DNA from: Paracoccus aurantiacus
GTDB taxonomy: Bacteria > Pseudomonadota > Alphaproteobacteria > Rhodobacterales > Rhodobacteraceae
Direction: 5' to 3'
NCBI RefSeq assembly: GCF_007993065.1
Contig: NZ_VOPL01000002.1
Location: 124,001 to 188,000 of the forward strand
DNA length: 64,000 nucleotides
Shown here: piece by piece, positions 20,529-30,513 of the stretch
How positions within the stretch are numbered: the stretch's first letter is position 1
How the letters are laid out: the number at the start of each line of letters is the position of its first letter
Made by a program: the position numbers and the translations under genes
Notes under the pieces: generated by a model
Told to the model about the DNA's origin: nothing
Databases searched by the model: none
What the model saw: only the letters and a program-made list of their open reading frames with translations

Positions 20529-21203
20529 TCACATCTCTGCACCGCCCGCCACCGCATCGATGTCGTCGAGCCCGGCTGTCGCGCCGCCTTCCAGCAGAAA
20601 GCTGATCTGCCCGCTATTGCGCTGGACTTCGTGAACTGTGCTGTAGCTCGGCACCGAGGACTCGGCGAGCAGTTGATCTCCGCGATAGCTCTCGACCGTG
20701 AAGCTGTACAGACCTTTGGTCAGCCTGTTTCCGTCGGAACCGACGCCGAACCACTCAACCAGACCCTCGCCAGTCCCGATGTCTTCGGCAGAGATTCTGC
20801 GCCCGTAGCTGTCCTTCGTGACCAGCACCACCCGATCCGCTGTCGGGTCGGGCGCAATTTCCATGACAAGAGGATCGTCGCCAAAATACACCTCGCCAGT
20901 TGTGCGCACTTGCTTGCCGATCCAGCTTGAATAGGTCGAAAGCGAATCCGCGCCGAATTGCCCGGCCATGTCCGACAGCAGATCGTTGGTGCGGACCTGC
21001 TGCTCGACGCCAGAAAATGTGGCCAGCTGAACCGCGAAATCTGCGCCCTCCATCGGGTTGAGGGGGTCCTGATTCTGGATCTGCGCCGTCAGCATCTTGA
21101 GAAATGTCTCAAAATCACCGCCGGCGAAACCGGAAGCCTTGCTGGCTTGCGTCGCAGCGGTCGCGGCAGGCACTGCCGCATTTGTCGCCGATGTGATTAC
21201 CAT
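20529..21203 (-). CDS. flgD: Flagellar hook-capping protein FlgD
   Basis: Scaffold that caps the growing hook and is later discarded. It has 224 residues. The N-terminus is Ala/Thr-rich, then comes the family hallmark FLKMLTAQIQNQDPLNPM (about 35-52) and the EFVQQLA-equivalent ADFAVQLATFSGVEQQV, followed by the Ig-like/tudor C-terminal part. AGGAAAAG precedes the start at 21203. It lies 25 bases after fliK on the same strand, so the two form an operon. Confidence 0.92.
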   Translation of the reverse strand: MVITSATNAAVPAATAATQASKASGFAGGDFETFLKMLTAQIQNQDPLNPMEGADFAVQLATFSGVEQQVRTNDLLSDMAGQFGADSLSTYSSWIGKQVRTTGEVYFGDDPLVMEIAPDPTADRVVLVTKDSYGRRISAEDIGTGEGLVEWFGVGSDGNRLTKGLYSFTVESYRGDQLLAESSVPSYSTVHEVQRNSGQISFLLEGGATAGLDDIDAVAGGAEM

Positions 21204-21228
21204 CTTTTCCTGTCCGTTATGAGGAATA

Positions 21229-23082
21229 TCAAAGCCGCAGGTCCAGCCGCCCCGAGCCACGCGGAACGGACGGCCTGACAGCAACGGCTGGCGCGTAATT
21301 CGTATCGGTGGCGCTGCGATGCGCCTCTTTCCCGAAGCCTTTTCGCTCTCCTCGTCGCTGGTCGGAGGTGCCGAATTCAATCGATGCGCCGGCCAGGCCT
21401 GATTGCAACAGCTCAGCGGCCAGTATTTCGGCGTGCCTGCGCAGCAGCGCGAGCGTGTCCGCCCGCTCGGCGGTGATCGAGATCGAGATTCCCGTGTCGG
21501 TATGAATTATCGCAAACCTGACTTTGCCGAGTTCATCCGGCGCAAGCGTGAGCTCGGTTTCCGCACTGCCTGGCTCGGCTAAGACGATGGCCTCTGCGAC
21601 CTGTCGCGCTGGGTCGGTTGGGGAAGTCACAACAGGCTGAGGTGTCGATGATGTCTGTCCGACCACGGGCGCATCAATCTGTGCCGGGCTGCCAATATGT
21701 GAAACACGCTGCATCTCGGAAGGCTGTTCAATCCGCCAGGTTTCTGCGCCGACACCTTCGATTGCCCGCACGCCGAGATCGGGGCCTTCGCCGGGCCAGT
21801 CAGATGGCGGCGTCGCATTTTCGCGCAAGGGCGCGCGAATATTCGTCACCTCACCGTCTGATTTTGCGACCCGCACCGTATTTTCCGACACATCTTCAAC
21901 GCGTTCAGGGACAGGCTGCTGTTTTGGTGGCGAGATTTGCATGGGGAAATCGGTCGGCCGCCGGGTTCGGCCGGGGGCGTCCTGCGCCGGCGGCACCTCT
22001 GCGCTGGAAACCTTATCCATCGGCGGGGTCTGCACGCCCTGTGCAGCAGCCGATGACACGACAGGCGCTGTTGGCTGCCGCGCCAATGCAGGTGAAACGC
22101 GGTGCACTGCACGCGCCTGCACCGTGGCATCATGCGATCCCTCAATTGCATTCACGATGTCCGGGTCGCGCAACCCCGGAGGCCCTTTCGCAAAGGAAAA
22201 CGATGTCAGGTCTATCGGTGTGCCAATGCTTCGCAAAGGAATGTCCACTGCGGCATTCCTGCGGATGACAGTGCTGGCAGCTTGCGCGTGAACGATTGTC
22301 GCAGGGCTGACGCCACGCTCGGGGTTAGCGCCTATGGTAACTGTGCTGCCGGGAGAAACAGCCGGCGCATTTTCCTGCTGATCGGGCTTTGCCCTTGCGT
22401 CGTTGCCGATGGCCTCAACGGGTCGCGTGCCATGCGGCGAGCCGGCCGGTGGCACGCGCGGGCGCTCTTGTGCGGCGATGGGATCAGGATCGACGGATAG
22501 CGCATCGAGCTTGACGCCTTCGACGTGCAAAGGCGGAGGATTACCGGATGAATCGGATTCGGGTATCGATTCGGCGATATGATCGCGCTCGACAACTTCG
22601 GCAGCCGGCTGTTCAGTCTGGGCGTCATCGCGCAGCGGCCGCTGGCCGGTTCCGGTAGGCTGGGTGGGACTGATTTCCCAAGCTGCGCTGGCTTGCCGGG
22701 GGTCGTCATTTTCGACTTGCGCGGTTTCTACCTGGGTGAATAACGCGCCGTTTCGAAGCGGATTCGCGGGCGCATCACCGATGGGCATCTGGACGCATCC
22801 GATAGCTTCCGAACCGGGTTCGGCCTCGGCACTGGCATCATCGGCGGCTTCGTCAATATGTTCAGACTGTGTGCGATCATCTTTTGGCACGTTCGCGGCC
22901 GGTTCGGGCTGATCCGCCGCGCCGGTTTCGACATCGTCCGGCGCGACATTCCGGACAGCTTTCCGCGAGTCGCCCAGTGAAAGCAGCATCGCGATGAAGT
23001 CGTCGCCCCCTTTCCCCGTCCCGGGTCCGGGCGAGGACTGAACGGGTGCCGCGCTGAGAAATTTTGTGATTCGCATGTCCAT
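21229..23082 (-). CDS. fliK: Flagellar hook-length control protein FliK
   Basis: Secreted molecular ruler that sets hook length and switches the export gate from hook to filament substrates. It has about 617 residues. A long Pro/Gln/Ala-rich, low-complexity N-terminal part ends around residue 490. A C-terminal Flg_hook domain follows, with LTLAPDELGKVRF, ISITAERADTLALLRRH and LLQSGLAGASIEF. The domain order and unstructured ruler are typical. The start is uncertain (ATG at 23082 or 23076; a TTG at 23097 is less likely). Confidence 0.85.
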   Translation of the reverse strand: MDMRITKFLSAAPVQSSPGPGTGKGGDDFIAMLLSLGDSRKAVRNVAPDDVETGAADQPEPAANVPKDDRTQSEHIDEAADDASAEAEPGSEAIGCVQMPIGDAPANPLRNGALFTQVETAQVENDDPRQASAAWEISPTQPTGTGQRPLRDDAQTEQPAAEVVERDHIAESIPESDSSGNPPPLHVEGVKLDALSVDPDPIAAQERPRVPPAGSPHGTRPVEAIGNDARAKPDQQENAPAVSPGSTVTIGANPERGVSPATIVHAQAASTVIRRNAAVDIPLRSIGTPIDLTSFSFAKGPPGLRDPDIVNAIEGSHDATVQARAVHRVSPALARQPTAPVVSSAAAQGVQTPPMDKVSSAEVPPAQDAPGRTRRPTDFPMQISPPKQQPVPERVEDVSENTVRVAKSDGEVTNIRAPLRENATPPSDWPGEGPDLGVRAIEGVGAETWRIEQPSEMQRVSHIGSPAQIDAPVVGQTSSTPQPVVTSPTDPARQVAEAIVLAEPGSAETELTLAPDELGKVRFAIIHTDTGISISITAERADTLALLRRHAEILAAELLQSGLAGASIEFGTSDQRRGERKGFGKEAHRSATDTNYAPAVAVRPSVPRGSGRLDLRL

Positions 23083-23161
23083 GAACTTCGATAGCAAATC
23101 CGGGTTACCAAATATTTACCGGCTGACCTTACGCTGAAGAAATATCCGAATCGGAGGCGAA

Positions 23162-23392
23162 ATGAAAATCGTAAACAATCTCGTATTTTATCCAACACAG
23201 AAGGCAGCTCCGCCGCGACTTGAACAGGCATTTCTTGAAGAAATGATTAAGTACGTCGTTCCGCAAAGTGGCGACGGCGAGTTTTCGGGGGGAATTGGCG
23301 AGCAGCAATTCTCGTCCTTTCTGAATCGTTCATATGCGGACGCTCTGGCAGCCCGGCTCGACCTCGGTTTCGGGGGCTCTGGGCATGAGTGA
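23162..23392 (+). CDS. Flagellar rod-binding protein (FlgJ N-domain-like)
   Basis: A 76-residue protein resembling only the rod-binding domain of FlgJ: an amphipathic segment LEQAFLEEMIKYVV, a Gly-rich turn GEFSGGIGEQQFSSFL, and the closing YADALAARLDLGFGGSG. It lacks the muramidase domain of enterobacterial FlgJ, which is common in alphaproteobacteria. CGGAGGCG is its ribosome site. It is divergent from fliK and overlaps the next gene by eight bases. Confidence 0.75.
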   Translation: MKIVNNLVFYPTQKAAPPRLEQAFLEEMIKYVVPQSGDGEFSGGIGEQQFSSFLNRSYADALAARLDLGFGGSGHE

Positions 23393-23690
23393 ACTGGAAG
23401 AGATTCTGGATCAGGCGGCGGCTGCGCTTCTTTCGGGAAATGTCCAGCATGCGCTGGACGCTTTGGCCTTGGCAGAGGCGCGGATGGATGGGGCAGAGCA
23501 GGCCGAACCCGGTTTGAGGACCAGGCTCGAGCGCCTGTCGGGTCTGTCGGCCGCGGCAGCGCAAGGGGTCGCAGATGCGCGGCAGCTTATTTCGCAGGCG
23601 GTACGCTCGGCTAAAAACGTGACCACCTATGACAGGCGCGGCCAAGCGCTGAATGTAAAGGCCGTACGGCCTGTTATCGGAAGGTTTTAG
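23385..23690 (+). CDS. FlgN-like flagellar chaperone (tentative)
   Basis: Small helical protein of 101 residues starting MSELEEILDQAAAALL. It is rich in Ala and Leu, with a C-terminal NVTTYDRRGQALNV that resembles the Tyr-x-x-x-Gly end of FlgN chaperones for the hook-filament junction proteins. It overlaps the rod-binding gene by eight bases and precedes flagellin, which supports a flagellar role. The family call rests on size, helicity, the C-terminal motif and context only. Confidence 0.5.
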   Translation: MSELEEILDQAAAALLSGNVQHALDALALAEARMDGAEQAEPGLRTRLERLSGLSAAAAQGVADARQLISQAVRSAKNVTTYDRRGQALNVKAVRPVIGRF

Positions 23691-23851
23691 TTAAAATCCG
23701 CGACACCATTTGTTGGAGATATTCCGGGCGTTAGTGAAATAGTAAGGGCGAGCGATCTAAAAGCTCTCATGTGCGGAAAGCACCGGAAAACTCCGCGGTC
23801 AGAACGGCCTTTCATGCAACGGCAAATGCCAACCAAATAAAGGAGGACAAT

Positions 23852-24718
23852 ATGTCCAGCATTCTGACCAACAATGGCGCAATGGTTGCGCTGCAGACCC
23901 TGAAAGGGATCAATGCGAGCCTGGCGAAGACCCAGGACCAGATTTCGACCGGCAAGGATATCAATTCTGCCAAGGATGACGCTGCCGTCTGGGCCATCTC
24001 GAAAGTGATGGAATCGGATGTCAGCAGCTTCAAGGCGGTTTCGAAAAGCCTGTCGCTTGCTTCGGGCGCGATTTCAACGGCGAATACTGCCGCCGAAACC
24101 GTTCAGGACCTGCTGGGTGAGATCAAGACCAAGTTTGTCGCCGCGAAGGACGGCAACCTTGATCGCGCGACGCTGCAGAAGCACTTCGAGGATCTGAAGG
24201 CTCAGATCGAAACGACGGTGAAGGGGTCGCAGTTCAACGGGATCAACCTGGTGAATGGCGATCAATTCGACGGCGCTTCGACCTTCAAGGCGCTTTCGGC
24301 CCTGAACCGCGCGCAGGATGGCACCGTCACTGCCGATACCATCGATATCGACCTGACCAATACCGATCTTCGGATCACCGGCGGCACGGTCACGGCAATG
24401 ACCGACCTTGCCGCGCTGGATCTGGAAACCGTGACGGATTGGGACGCGGCGCTTGCAACGGTTGAAGGCGCGATCGGCGCTGCTGTCGATGCCGCATCGG
24501 CTTTTGGCTCGGCCAACAAGCGGATCGAGATCCAGTCGAGCTTCGTTTCGAAGCTGGGCGATTCGATGACCTCGGCCATCGGGGCGCTTGTCGACGCGGA
24601 CATGGAAGAAGCGTCGGCCCGCCTGCAGGCGTTGCAGACGCAGCAGCAGCTGGGCATCCAGTCGCTTTCGATCGCCAACCAGGCGCCGAAATCGCTGCTG
24701 TCGCTGTTCCGCGGCTGA
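23852..24718 (+). CDS. fliC: Flagellin
   Basis: Filament subunit of 288 residues, shorter than enterobacterial flagellins. It has a conserved N-terminal D0/D1 helix (MSSILTNNGAMVALQTL, then QISTGKDINSAKDDAAVWAIS) and a conserved C-terminal helix ending IQSLSIANQAPKSLLSLFRG, with only a short variable centre (about 140-215). AAAGGAGG is a near-perfect ribosome site. The 160-base leader fits post-transcriptional control by FlbT, whose gene follows. A hairpin terminator lies just after the stop. Confidence 0.97.
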   Translation: MSSILTNNGAMVALQTLKGINASLAKTQDQISTGKDINSAKDDAAVWAISKVMESDVSSFKAVSKSLSLASGAISTANTAAETVQDLLGEIKTKFVAAKDGNLDRATLQKHFEDLKAQIETTVKGSQFNGINLVNGDQFDGASTFKALSALNRAQDGTVTADTIDIDLTNTDLRITGGTVTAMTDLAALDLETVTDWDAALATVEGAIGAAVDAASAFGSANKRIEIQSSFVSKLGDSMTSAIGALVDADMEEASARLQALQTQQQLGIQSLSIANQAPKSLLSLFRG

Positions 24719-24727
24719 TGAAACAGG

Positions 24728-24752
24728 CCGGGGCGCGCCGAACGCGCCCCGG
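24728..24752 (+). terminator. Hairpin after flagellin
   Basis: A 10-bp GC-only stem (24728-24737 with 24743-24752) closes a 5-base loop and is followed by TTT. It lies 10 bases past the flagellin stop and should partly separate the abundant flagellin message from flaF-flbT. Confidence 0.75.
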
Positions 24753-24781
24753 TTTCCCGGAAATCGAAACAGGAAACGCAC

Positions 24782-25132
24782 GTGCTCGCTAGTCCGATGG
24801 TCCGCGCTGACCGATATGGTTCGCCGCTCGCGAAATCACCGCGAGAGGTCGAGTATGAACTTTTCGCCCGCATTACGCGCGCGCTCCAGATCGCTCCGAA
24901 AGGCGCGGCGCAAGCGATCGTCGACAATACTCAGCTCTGGACCGAACTGGCCGCTGATCTGGCCAGCCCCGGAAATGCACTTCCGGACGCGGTGAAGGGC
25001 CATCTTCTGTCGCTCGCGATGTTCTCGATCAGGCACGGCAATCGTGTGCTGGGCGGGAAGGGCGACGCATCGGTGCTGGTCGATATCAACCTGAACATCA
25101 TGAAAGGCCTGCGCGGCCAGAGGGCAGAATGA
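24782..25132 (+). CDS. flaF: Flagellar biosynthesis regulator FlaF
   Basis: Alphaproteobacterial protein needed for flagellin production, working opposite FlbT. It has 116 residues. The core SPREVEYELFARITRAL, the LWTELAADLA stretch and the SIRHGNRVL segment match FlaF. It uses a GTG start at 24782, placed six bases after AGGAA; an ATG at 24797 is an alternative. It overlaps flbT by the four bases ATGA. Confidence 0.9.
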   Translation: MLASPMVRADRYGSPLAKSPREVEYELFARITRALQIAPKGAAQAIVDNTQLWTELAADLASPGNALPDAVKGHLLSLAMFSIRHGNRVLGGKGDASVLVDINLNIMKGLRGQRAE

Positions 25133-25530
25133 GCGGACTGGTTCTGAAACTTGCACCAAACGAACGCATCCTCATAAACGGGGCGGTGATTGAAAATGGC
25201 GACCGTCGCACGCGGATTGCTGTGAAGTCAGCGCATGCGAATATCCTGCGACTTCGCGACGCGATTCATCCCGATGATGCCAATACGCCGGTTCAGCGCA
25301 TTTGCTATCAGGCGCAGTTGATCCTTTCTGGCGACCGGCCGGAAGAAGAGGGCAAGCAGATCCTTCTGCGCGGGATCGAGCAACTGAACCAGGTATTCGA
25401 TGACCGCGACAGCCGGAACCTGTTGACAGAAGCCACGTCGAGCGTTGTGGGCGGAAACTACTATCGTGCGCTTCGGTCGCTGCGGGATCTGCTACCACGA
25501 GAGGCGCGTCTGATCGCGGCAAGGTCATGA
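25129..25530 (+). CDS. flbT: Flagellin mRNA regulator FlbT
   Basis: In Caulobacter FlbT binds the flagellin mRNA leader and promotes its decay, tying flagellin synthesis to hook completion. This copy has 133 residues and starts MSGLVLKLAPNERILINGAVIENGDR, with the basic patch after residue 20. It is joined to flaF and to the following DUF1217 gene by ATGA overlaps on both sides, so all three are likely translated as a unit. Confidence 0.93.
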   Translation: MSGLVLKLAPNERILINGAVIENGDRRTRIAVKSAHANILRLRDAIHPDDANTPVQRICYQAQLILSGDRPEEEGKQILLRGIEQLNQVFDDRDSRNLLTEATSSVVGGNYYRALRSLRDLLPREARLIAARS

Positions 25531-26318
25531 CGTTTCAGGTGCTGACCGGGGGTGGCGGGCTTTCGGGCTGGGCACTGCTTAACCGGACTTCGGCTCGCCA
25601 GCGAGAGCTTGTCGGATCGGACGGTGCGGTCCAGTCGGCGACCTCCAACTTTTCCAGGAAGATCGCGTCGGTTTCGACTGCGGATGAGCTGCTGTCAGAC
25701 TACAGGCTGATGGAGGTTGCGCTGAAGGCCTTCGGGCTGGAAGGCGATATGGGCAACAAGGCATTCATCCGCAAAATCCTCGAAAGCGATCTTTCGGATG
25801 AGAAAAGCCTCGCGAACCGTTTGTCCAACAAGACCTATCGGCAGCTGGCGGAAACGTTCGGCTTTGGGTCCGAAAGCGGTGCGCAGACGGATACCAAAGG
25901 CTTCGCAGAACGTATCACGGCGCAATATGTTGACCGAGAATTCGAATCGCGTGTGGGCGATGGTGACCAGAACCTGCGACTTGCCCTGAACGCGCGGCGT
26001 GAATTGAGCGGGCTTGCCACGCGACAGTCGACCGAGGACACGAAATGGTACGAAGTTCTGGGGAACACAGCTTTGCGCAAGGTATTCGAGGGCGCGTTCG
26101 GTTTCAGTTCGGCATATGGCAAACTGCCGATTGATCGTCAGTTGCAGGAATTCAAAGGCGCCGCTCAGAAGATGTTTGGCACGTCCGAGATGTCAGCCAT
26201 CGCACAACCCGACAATTTCGAGAAGCTTGTCCAGCGTTTCCTGGTCCGCAGCGCGATTGATGTTGACAGCGCTCCGAACAGGTACTCCACCGCGCTGACG
26301 CTGCTGTCAGGCATGTAG
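25527..26318 (+). CDS. DUF1217 flagellar-cluster protein
   Basis: A 263-residue soluble, helix-rich protein. Features are SVDEL-like STADELLSDYRLMEVALKAFGL near residue 50, and the SLANRLSNKTYRQLAETFGF stretch near residue 95. Both are typical of the DUF1217 family, which occurs in alphaproteobacterial flagellar loci without a clear function. It overlaps flbT by ATGA. No signal peptide or membrane segment. It may be an export or assembly accessory, by position only. Confidence 0.75.
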   Translation: MTFQVLTGGGGLSGWALLNRTSARQRELVGSDGAVQSATSNFSRKIASVSTADELLSDYRLMEVALKAFGLEGDMGNKAFIRKILESDLSDEKSLANRLSNKTYRQLAETFGFGSESGAQTDTKGFAERITAQYVDREFESRVGDGDQNLRLALNARRELSGLATRQSTEDTKWYEVLGNTALRKVFEGAFGFSSAYGKLPIDRQLQEFKGAAQKMFGTSEMSAIAQPDNFEKLVQRFLVRSAIDVDSAPNRYSTALTLLSGM

Positions 26319-26528
26319 AAGGTCCATCTGCGCCAGCTCGCCTGATTCCCGGACACGCGCACGCCCGGCCTTGCACTGGGCGCAACTCGTCTCGGGGGAT
26401 CGCGGGCGAGCTTCTGACGTCCCGTCAACGCGCAGGGGCGCATTGCAGCTCTTGCACCCTTGCTTCCCTGCGCTGCTTCACTATAACCCCGGTCGATTTG
26501 CCGACAGTTAAGCGCCCGGGGGCCCGCC

Positions 26529-29500
26529 ATGCCGAAGAGAACCGACATCCAGTCCATCCTCATCATCGGTGCCGGGCCTATCGTCATCGGGCAGGCCTGC
26601 GAATTCGACTATTCCGGCGCTCAGGCCTGCAAGGCACTGCGCGAGGAAGGTTATCGGGTCATCCTCGTGAATTCGAACCCGGCGACGATCATGACCGATC
26701 CGGAAATGGCCGATGCCACCTATATCGAGCCGATCACCCCCGAGATCGTCGAAAAGATCATTGCGGCCGAACGCCCTGACGCGCTGCTCCCGACCATGGG
26801 CGGGCAGACTGCGCTGAACACTGCGCTGGCGCTGGCGGATGCCGGCGTGTTGGCGAAATACGATGTCGAACTGATCGGCGCGCAGCGCGCGGCCATCGAA
26901 ATGGCCGAAGACCGCAAGCTGTTCCGCGAAGCGATGGACCGGATCGGGCTGGAAAATCCGAAGGCCACCATCGTTTCGGCACCCAAGGATGCGAAGGGCC
27001 GCTTTGATATCAATGCCGGCGTGGCGCAGGCCATGTCGGCGCTGGAAGAAATCGGCCTGCCCGCCATCATCCGTCCGGCCTTCACGCTTGGCGGCACCGG
27101 CGGCGGCGTCGCCTATAACCGCGACGATTACGAGGCGATCGTCCGGTCCGGCCTTGACGCCAGCCCCGTCGCGCAGGTGCTGATCGACGAGAGCCTGCTT
27201 GGCTGGAAGGAATACGAGATGGAGGTCGTGCGCGACCGCGCCGATAACGCCATCATCGTTTGCGCCATTGAAAACGTCGATCCGATGGGCGTCCATACCG
27301 GCGATTCGATCACCGTCGCCCCGGCCCTGACGCTGACCGACCGCGAATATCAGCGGATGCGCAACGGCTCGATCGCCGTTCTGCGTGAAATCGGGGTCGA
27401 AACCGGCGGCTCGAACGTGCAATGGGCGATCAACCCGGCGGATGGCCGCATGGTGGTGATCGAAATGAACCCCCGCGTCAGCCGCAGCTCGGCGCTGGCA
27501 TCCAAGGCCACCGGCTTCCCGATTGCAAAGATCGCCGCGAAACTGGCCGTGGGCTATACGCTGGACGAACTGGACAATGACATCACCAAGGTCACGCCCG
27601 CGTCGTTCGAACCCAGCATCGACTATGTTGTGACCAAGATCCCGCGCTTCGCATTCGAGAAATTCCCCGGATCGAAGCCCGAACTGACCACCGCGATGAA
27701 GTCCGTGGGCGAGGTGATGGCCATCGGTCGCAGCTTCCACGAATCGCTGCAGAAGGCGCTTGCCTCGATGGAAAACGGGCTGACCGGCCTCGATGACATC
27801 GAAATTCCGGGTGCCGAGGGCGAGGGCAAGCCTGCCATCATCCGCGCGCTGGCCATGCAGACGCCCGACCGCATCCGCGTCATAGCCCAGGCCATGCGCC
27901 ATGGGCTGACCGACGACGAAATCCATGCCGTCACGTCTTTCGATCCGTGGTTTCTGGCCCGCATCCGCGAGATCGTGGATGCAGAAAACCGTATCAAAAA
28001 CGACGGACTGCCGGAAGGCGACGGCCTGCGCCAGCTGAAGATGATGGGCTTTTCGGACGCCCGTCTGGCAAAGCTCAGCGGTCGCGAGGAAGCCGACATT
28101 CGTCGCACCCGCCACAATATGGGCCTGCGCCCCGTGTTCAAGCGCATCGACACCTGCGCCGCCGAATTCGAAGCGCAGACCCCCTATATGTATTCGACCT
28201 ATGAAGCCCCGGCGATGGGCGATGTCGAAAACGAGGCCCGCCCAAGCGACCGCAAAAAGGTGGTGATCCTCGGCGGCGGTCCGAACCGGATCGGGCAGGG
28301 GATCGAGTTCGATTACTGCTGCTGCCACGCCTGTTTCGCGCTGACCGATGCCGGATACGAGACCATCATGGTCAACTGCAATCCGGAAACCGTCAGCACC
28401 GATTACGACACCAGCGACCGGCTGTATTTCGAACCGCTGACGCTGGAACACGTGCTGGAAATCCTGTCCATCGAACAGGAGAACGGCACGCTGCACGGCG
28501 TGATCGTGCAGTTTGGCGGCCAGACGCCGCTGAAGCTGGCGGATGCGCTGGAAGCCGAAGGCATCCCGATCCTCGGCACCTCGCCCGACGCCATCGACCT
28601 GGCCGAAGACCGCGAGCGTTTCCAGAAACTGCTGCATGAGCTGGACCTGAAACAGCCCGTCAACGGCATCGCCCACAGCGACGACGAGGCGCGAGAGATC
28701 GCCGCGAAAGTCGGCTTCCCGCTGGTCATCCGGCCGTCCTATGTTCTGGGCGGGCGCGCGATGGAGATTGTGCGCGACATGGACCACCTGAACCGCTACA
28801 TCACCCATGCCGTTGATGTATCTGGGAAAAATCCAGTGCTTCTGGACAGCTACCTGTCCGGCGCGATCGAGGTTGACGTGGATGCCCTGTCCGACGGCAA
28901 GACCGTCCATGTCGCCGGCATCATGGAACATATCGAGGAAGCGGGCGTGCATTCCGGCGACAGCGCCTGTTCGCTGCCGCCGCACACGCTCGATGCCGCG
29001 ACCATCGACGAATTGAAGCGCCAGACCGTCGCCATGGCCCTTAAGCTGGGCGTGGTCGGTCTGATGAACGTGCAGTTCGCCATCAAGGACGGCGCGATCT
29101 ATGTGCTGGAGGTGAATCCGCGTGCCAGCCGCACCGTCCCCTTCGTCGCCAAGGCCACCGACAGCGCCATCGCCTCTATCGCGGCGCGTCTCATGGCGGG
29201 CGAGCCGATGTCGAACTTCCCCGCCCGCGCGCCCTATCCCGAAGGCGTCGGCCCCGAGGACGATCTGCCCTTCGCCGATCCGCTGACGCTGGCCGACCCG
29301 ATCACGCCGTGGTTCTCGGTCAAGGAAGCCGTGCTGCCCTTCGCGCGTTTCCCCGGCGTCGATACGCTGCTTGGCCCCGAAATGCGCTCGACCGGCGAGG
29401 TGATGGGCTGGGACCGCAACTTCCCCCGTGCCTTCCTGAAAGCACAGCTTGGCGCGGGTTCGGTCCTGCCGTTCGAGGGCCAGGTCTTCATCTCGGTCAA

Positions 29501-29864
29501 GGATTCCGACAAGACGCCGGAACTGGCGGCCGCAGCAAGCGACCTGATCGGCATGGGCTTCACGGTTTGCGCGACAGGTGGCACGGCTGATTTTCTGGCC
29601 GCGAACGGGGTCGAGACGCAGCGCGTCAACAAGGTCTATGAAGGCCGCCCGAACATTATCGACCGGATGAAGAACGACGATATCGCGATGGTGCTGAACA
29701 CGACCGAGGGCGCACAGACGATCAAGGACAGCCGCGAAATCCGCGCCGTCGCGCTCTATGACAAGATCCCTTATTTCACGACCGCCGCCGGCAGCATCGC
29801 TGCCGTGGCCGCAATCAAGTCACGCGACGAGGGCGAGGTCGGCGTCCGCTCGTTGCAGGCTTGA
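26529..29864 (+). CDS. carB: Carbamoyl-phosphate synthase large subunit
   Basis: Makes carbamoyl phosphate from bicarbonate, ammonia and ATP for arginine and pyrimidine synthesis. It has 1111 residues, the usual length with two tandem ATP-grasp halves. The first half starts [20 protein letters not shown] and the second has [19 protein letters not shown]. Both carry the repeated [18 protein letters not shown] segments. A C-terminal MGS-like regulatory domain follows (from about residue 970). carA is not in the window. Nothing is missing. Confidence 0.99.
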   Translation: MPKRTDIQSILIIGAGPIVIGQACEFDYSGAQACKALREEGYRVILVNSNPATIMTDPEMADATYIEPITPEIVEKIIAAERPDALLPTMGGQTALNTALALADAGVLAKYDVELIGAQRAAIEMAEDRKLFREAMDRIGLENPKATIVSAPKDAKGRFDINAGVAQAMSALEEIGLPAIIRPAFTLGGTGGGVAYNRDDYEAIVRSGLDASPVAQVLIDESLLGWKEYEMEVVRDRADNAIIVCAIENVDPMGVHTGDSITVAPALTLTDREYQRMRNGSIAVLREIGVETGGSNVQWAINPADGRMVVIEMNPRVSRSSALASKATGFPIAKIAAKLAVGYTLDELDNDITKVTPASFEPSIDYVVTKIPRFAFEKFPGSKPELTTAMKSVGEVMAIGRSFHESLQKALASMENGLTGLDDIEIPGAEGEGKPAIIRALAMQTPDRIRVIAQAMRHGLTDDEIHAVTSFDPWFLARIREIVDAENRIKNDGLPEGDGLRQLKMMGFSDARLAKLSGREEADIRRTRHNMGLRPVFKRIDTCAAEFEAQTPYMYSTYEAPAMGDVENEARPSDRKKVVILGGGPNRIGQGIEFDYCCCHACFALTDAGYETIMVNCNPETVSTDYDTSDRLYFEPLTLEHVLEILSIEQENGTLHGVIVQFGGQTPLKLADALEAEGIPILGTSPDAIDLAEDRERFQKLLHELDLKQPVNGIAHSDDEAREIAAKVGFPLVIRPSYVLGGRAMEIVRDMDHLNRYITHAVDVSGKNPVLLDSYLSGAIEVDVDALSDGKTVHVAGIMEHIEEAGVHSGDSACSLPPHTLDAATIDELKRQTVAMALKLGVVGLMNVQFAIKDGAIYVLEVNPRASRTVPFVAKATDSAIASIAARLMAGEPMSNFPARAPYPEGVGPEDDLPFADPLTLADPITPWFSVKEAVLPFARFPGVDTLLGPEMRSTGEVMGWDRNFPRAFLKAQLGAGSVLPFEGQVFISVKDSDKTPELAAAASDLIGMGFTVCATGGTADFLAANGVETQRVNKVYEGRPNIIDRMKNDDIAMVLNTTEGAQTIKDSREIRAVALYDKIPYFTTAAGSIAAVAAIKSRDEGEVGVRSLQA

Positions 29865-29940
29865 CCCTTCGCCTGCCAAGGCGGATGCAGGATTACAGGG
29901 TGTCGCCGTGCTTTGCGACGACACCGAATTCAGTCAGACC

Positions 29941-29960
29941 GGCAGGCCATGCAGCCTGCC
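29941..29960. repeat. Hairpin in the carB downstream region
   Basis: GGCAGGC (29941-29947) and its complement (29954-29960) flank a 6-base loop, about 77 bases after the carB stop, followed by an AT-rich patch. A second, shorter stem lies at 29900-29924. Either could end carB transcription, but neither has a clean T-tract. Confidence 0.4.
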
Positions 29961-30074
29961 ACATAATGCTTAAAAAAAGCGATGCGATTCGCTAAGATAT
30001 TGATTAAAATGGTGTCCGGTCGCAGCTGAAGGCCCCGACCACCTGCGCGCCCACGATTCAAAGAGAGAGACAGG

Positions 30075-30512
30075 ATGGCCGGCGAAATCAACCCGATCGC
30101 AACCCATCACATACCCGGCTTCATTACCGCGCCGGGCCAGACCGACGTTTTTCTGGTCGGCATCGGCATCTTCCTTCTGGTCGTCATCTTCCTGCTGGGC
30201 ATCGCCTTTCTATGGCTGCACAGCCTGCCCGAACGCATGGCCCACAAAAGCCAGAAGCTCCAGTTCGAGGTCGTGGCCGTCCTCTGCCTGCTCGCGCTGT
30301 TCACCCATAACAACCTGCTCTGGGGCATCGCGCTGCTGCTGGCCATGATCGACCTGCCCGACCTTGCGACGCCCCTTGGCCGCATCTCGGACGCGCTGGA
30401 ACGCATGGTCCAGCCCCGCCGCAACGTCGTCGTCACCCCTGACGACACGCCCCCGGCACCGAACCCGCCGCAGGCCGCCGACCCTTCCGCTGACAGCAAG
30501 ACCGGGGAATAA
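30075..30512 (+). CDS. DUF3302-like membrane protein (YiaW/YibI type)
   Basis: Inner-membrane protein of 145 residues with two hydrophobic segments (about 25-48 and 63-90), a conserved HSLPERMAHKSQ linker and a Pro/Asp-rich cytoplasmic tail. It ends one base before an HlyD-type gene. This small-protein plus HlyD pairing matches the E. coli yiaW-yiaV and yibI-yibH pairs, where DUF3302 proteins accompany adaptor proteins. Its function is unknown. Confidence 0.7.
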   Translation: MAGEINPIATHHIPGFITAPGQTDVFLVGIGIFLLVVIFLLGIAFLWLHSLPERMAHKSQKLQFEVVAVLCLLALFTHNNLLWGIALLLAMIDLPDLATPLGRISDALERMVQPRRNVVVTPDDTPPAPNPPQAADPSADSKTGE

Positions 30513-30513
30513 C

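Noticed and set aside
26508..28985. Minus-strand open frame of 825 codons opposite carB
   Set aside because: Antisense of carB, same composition artefact.
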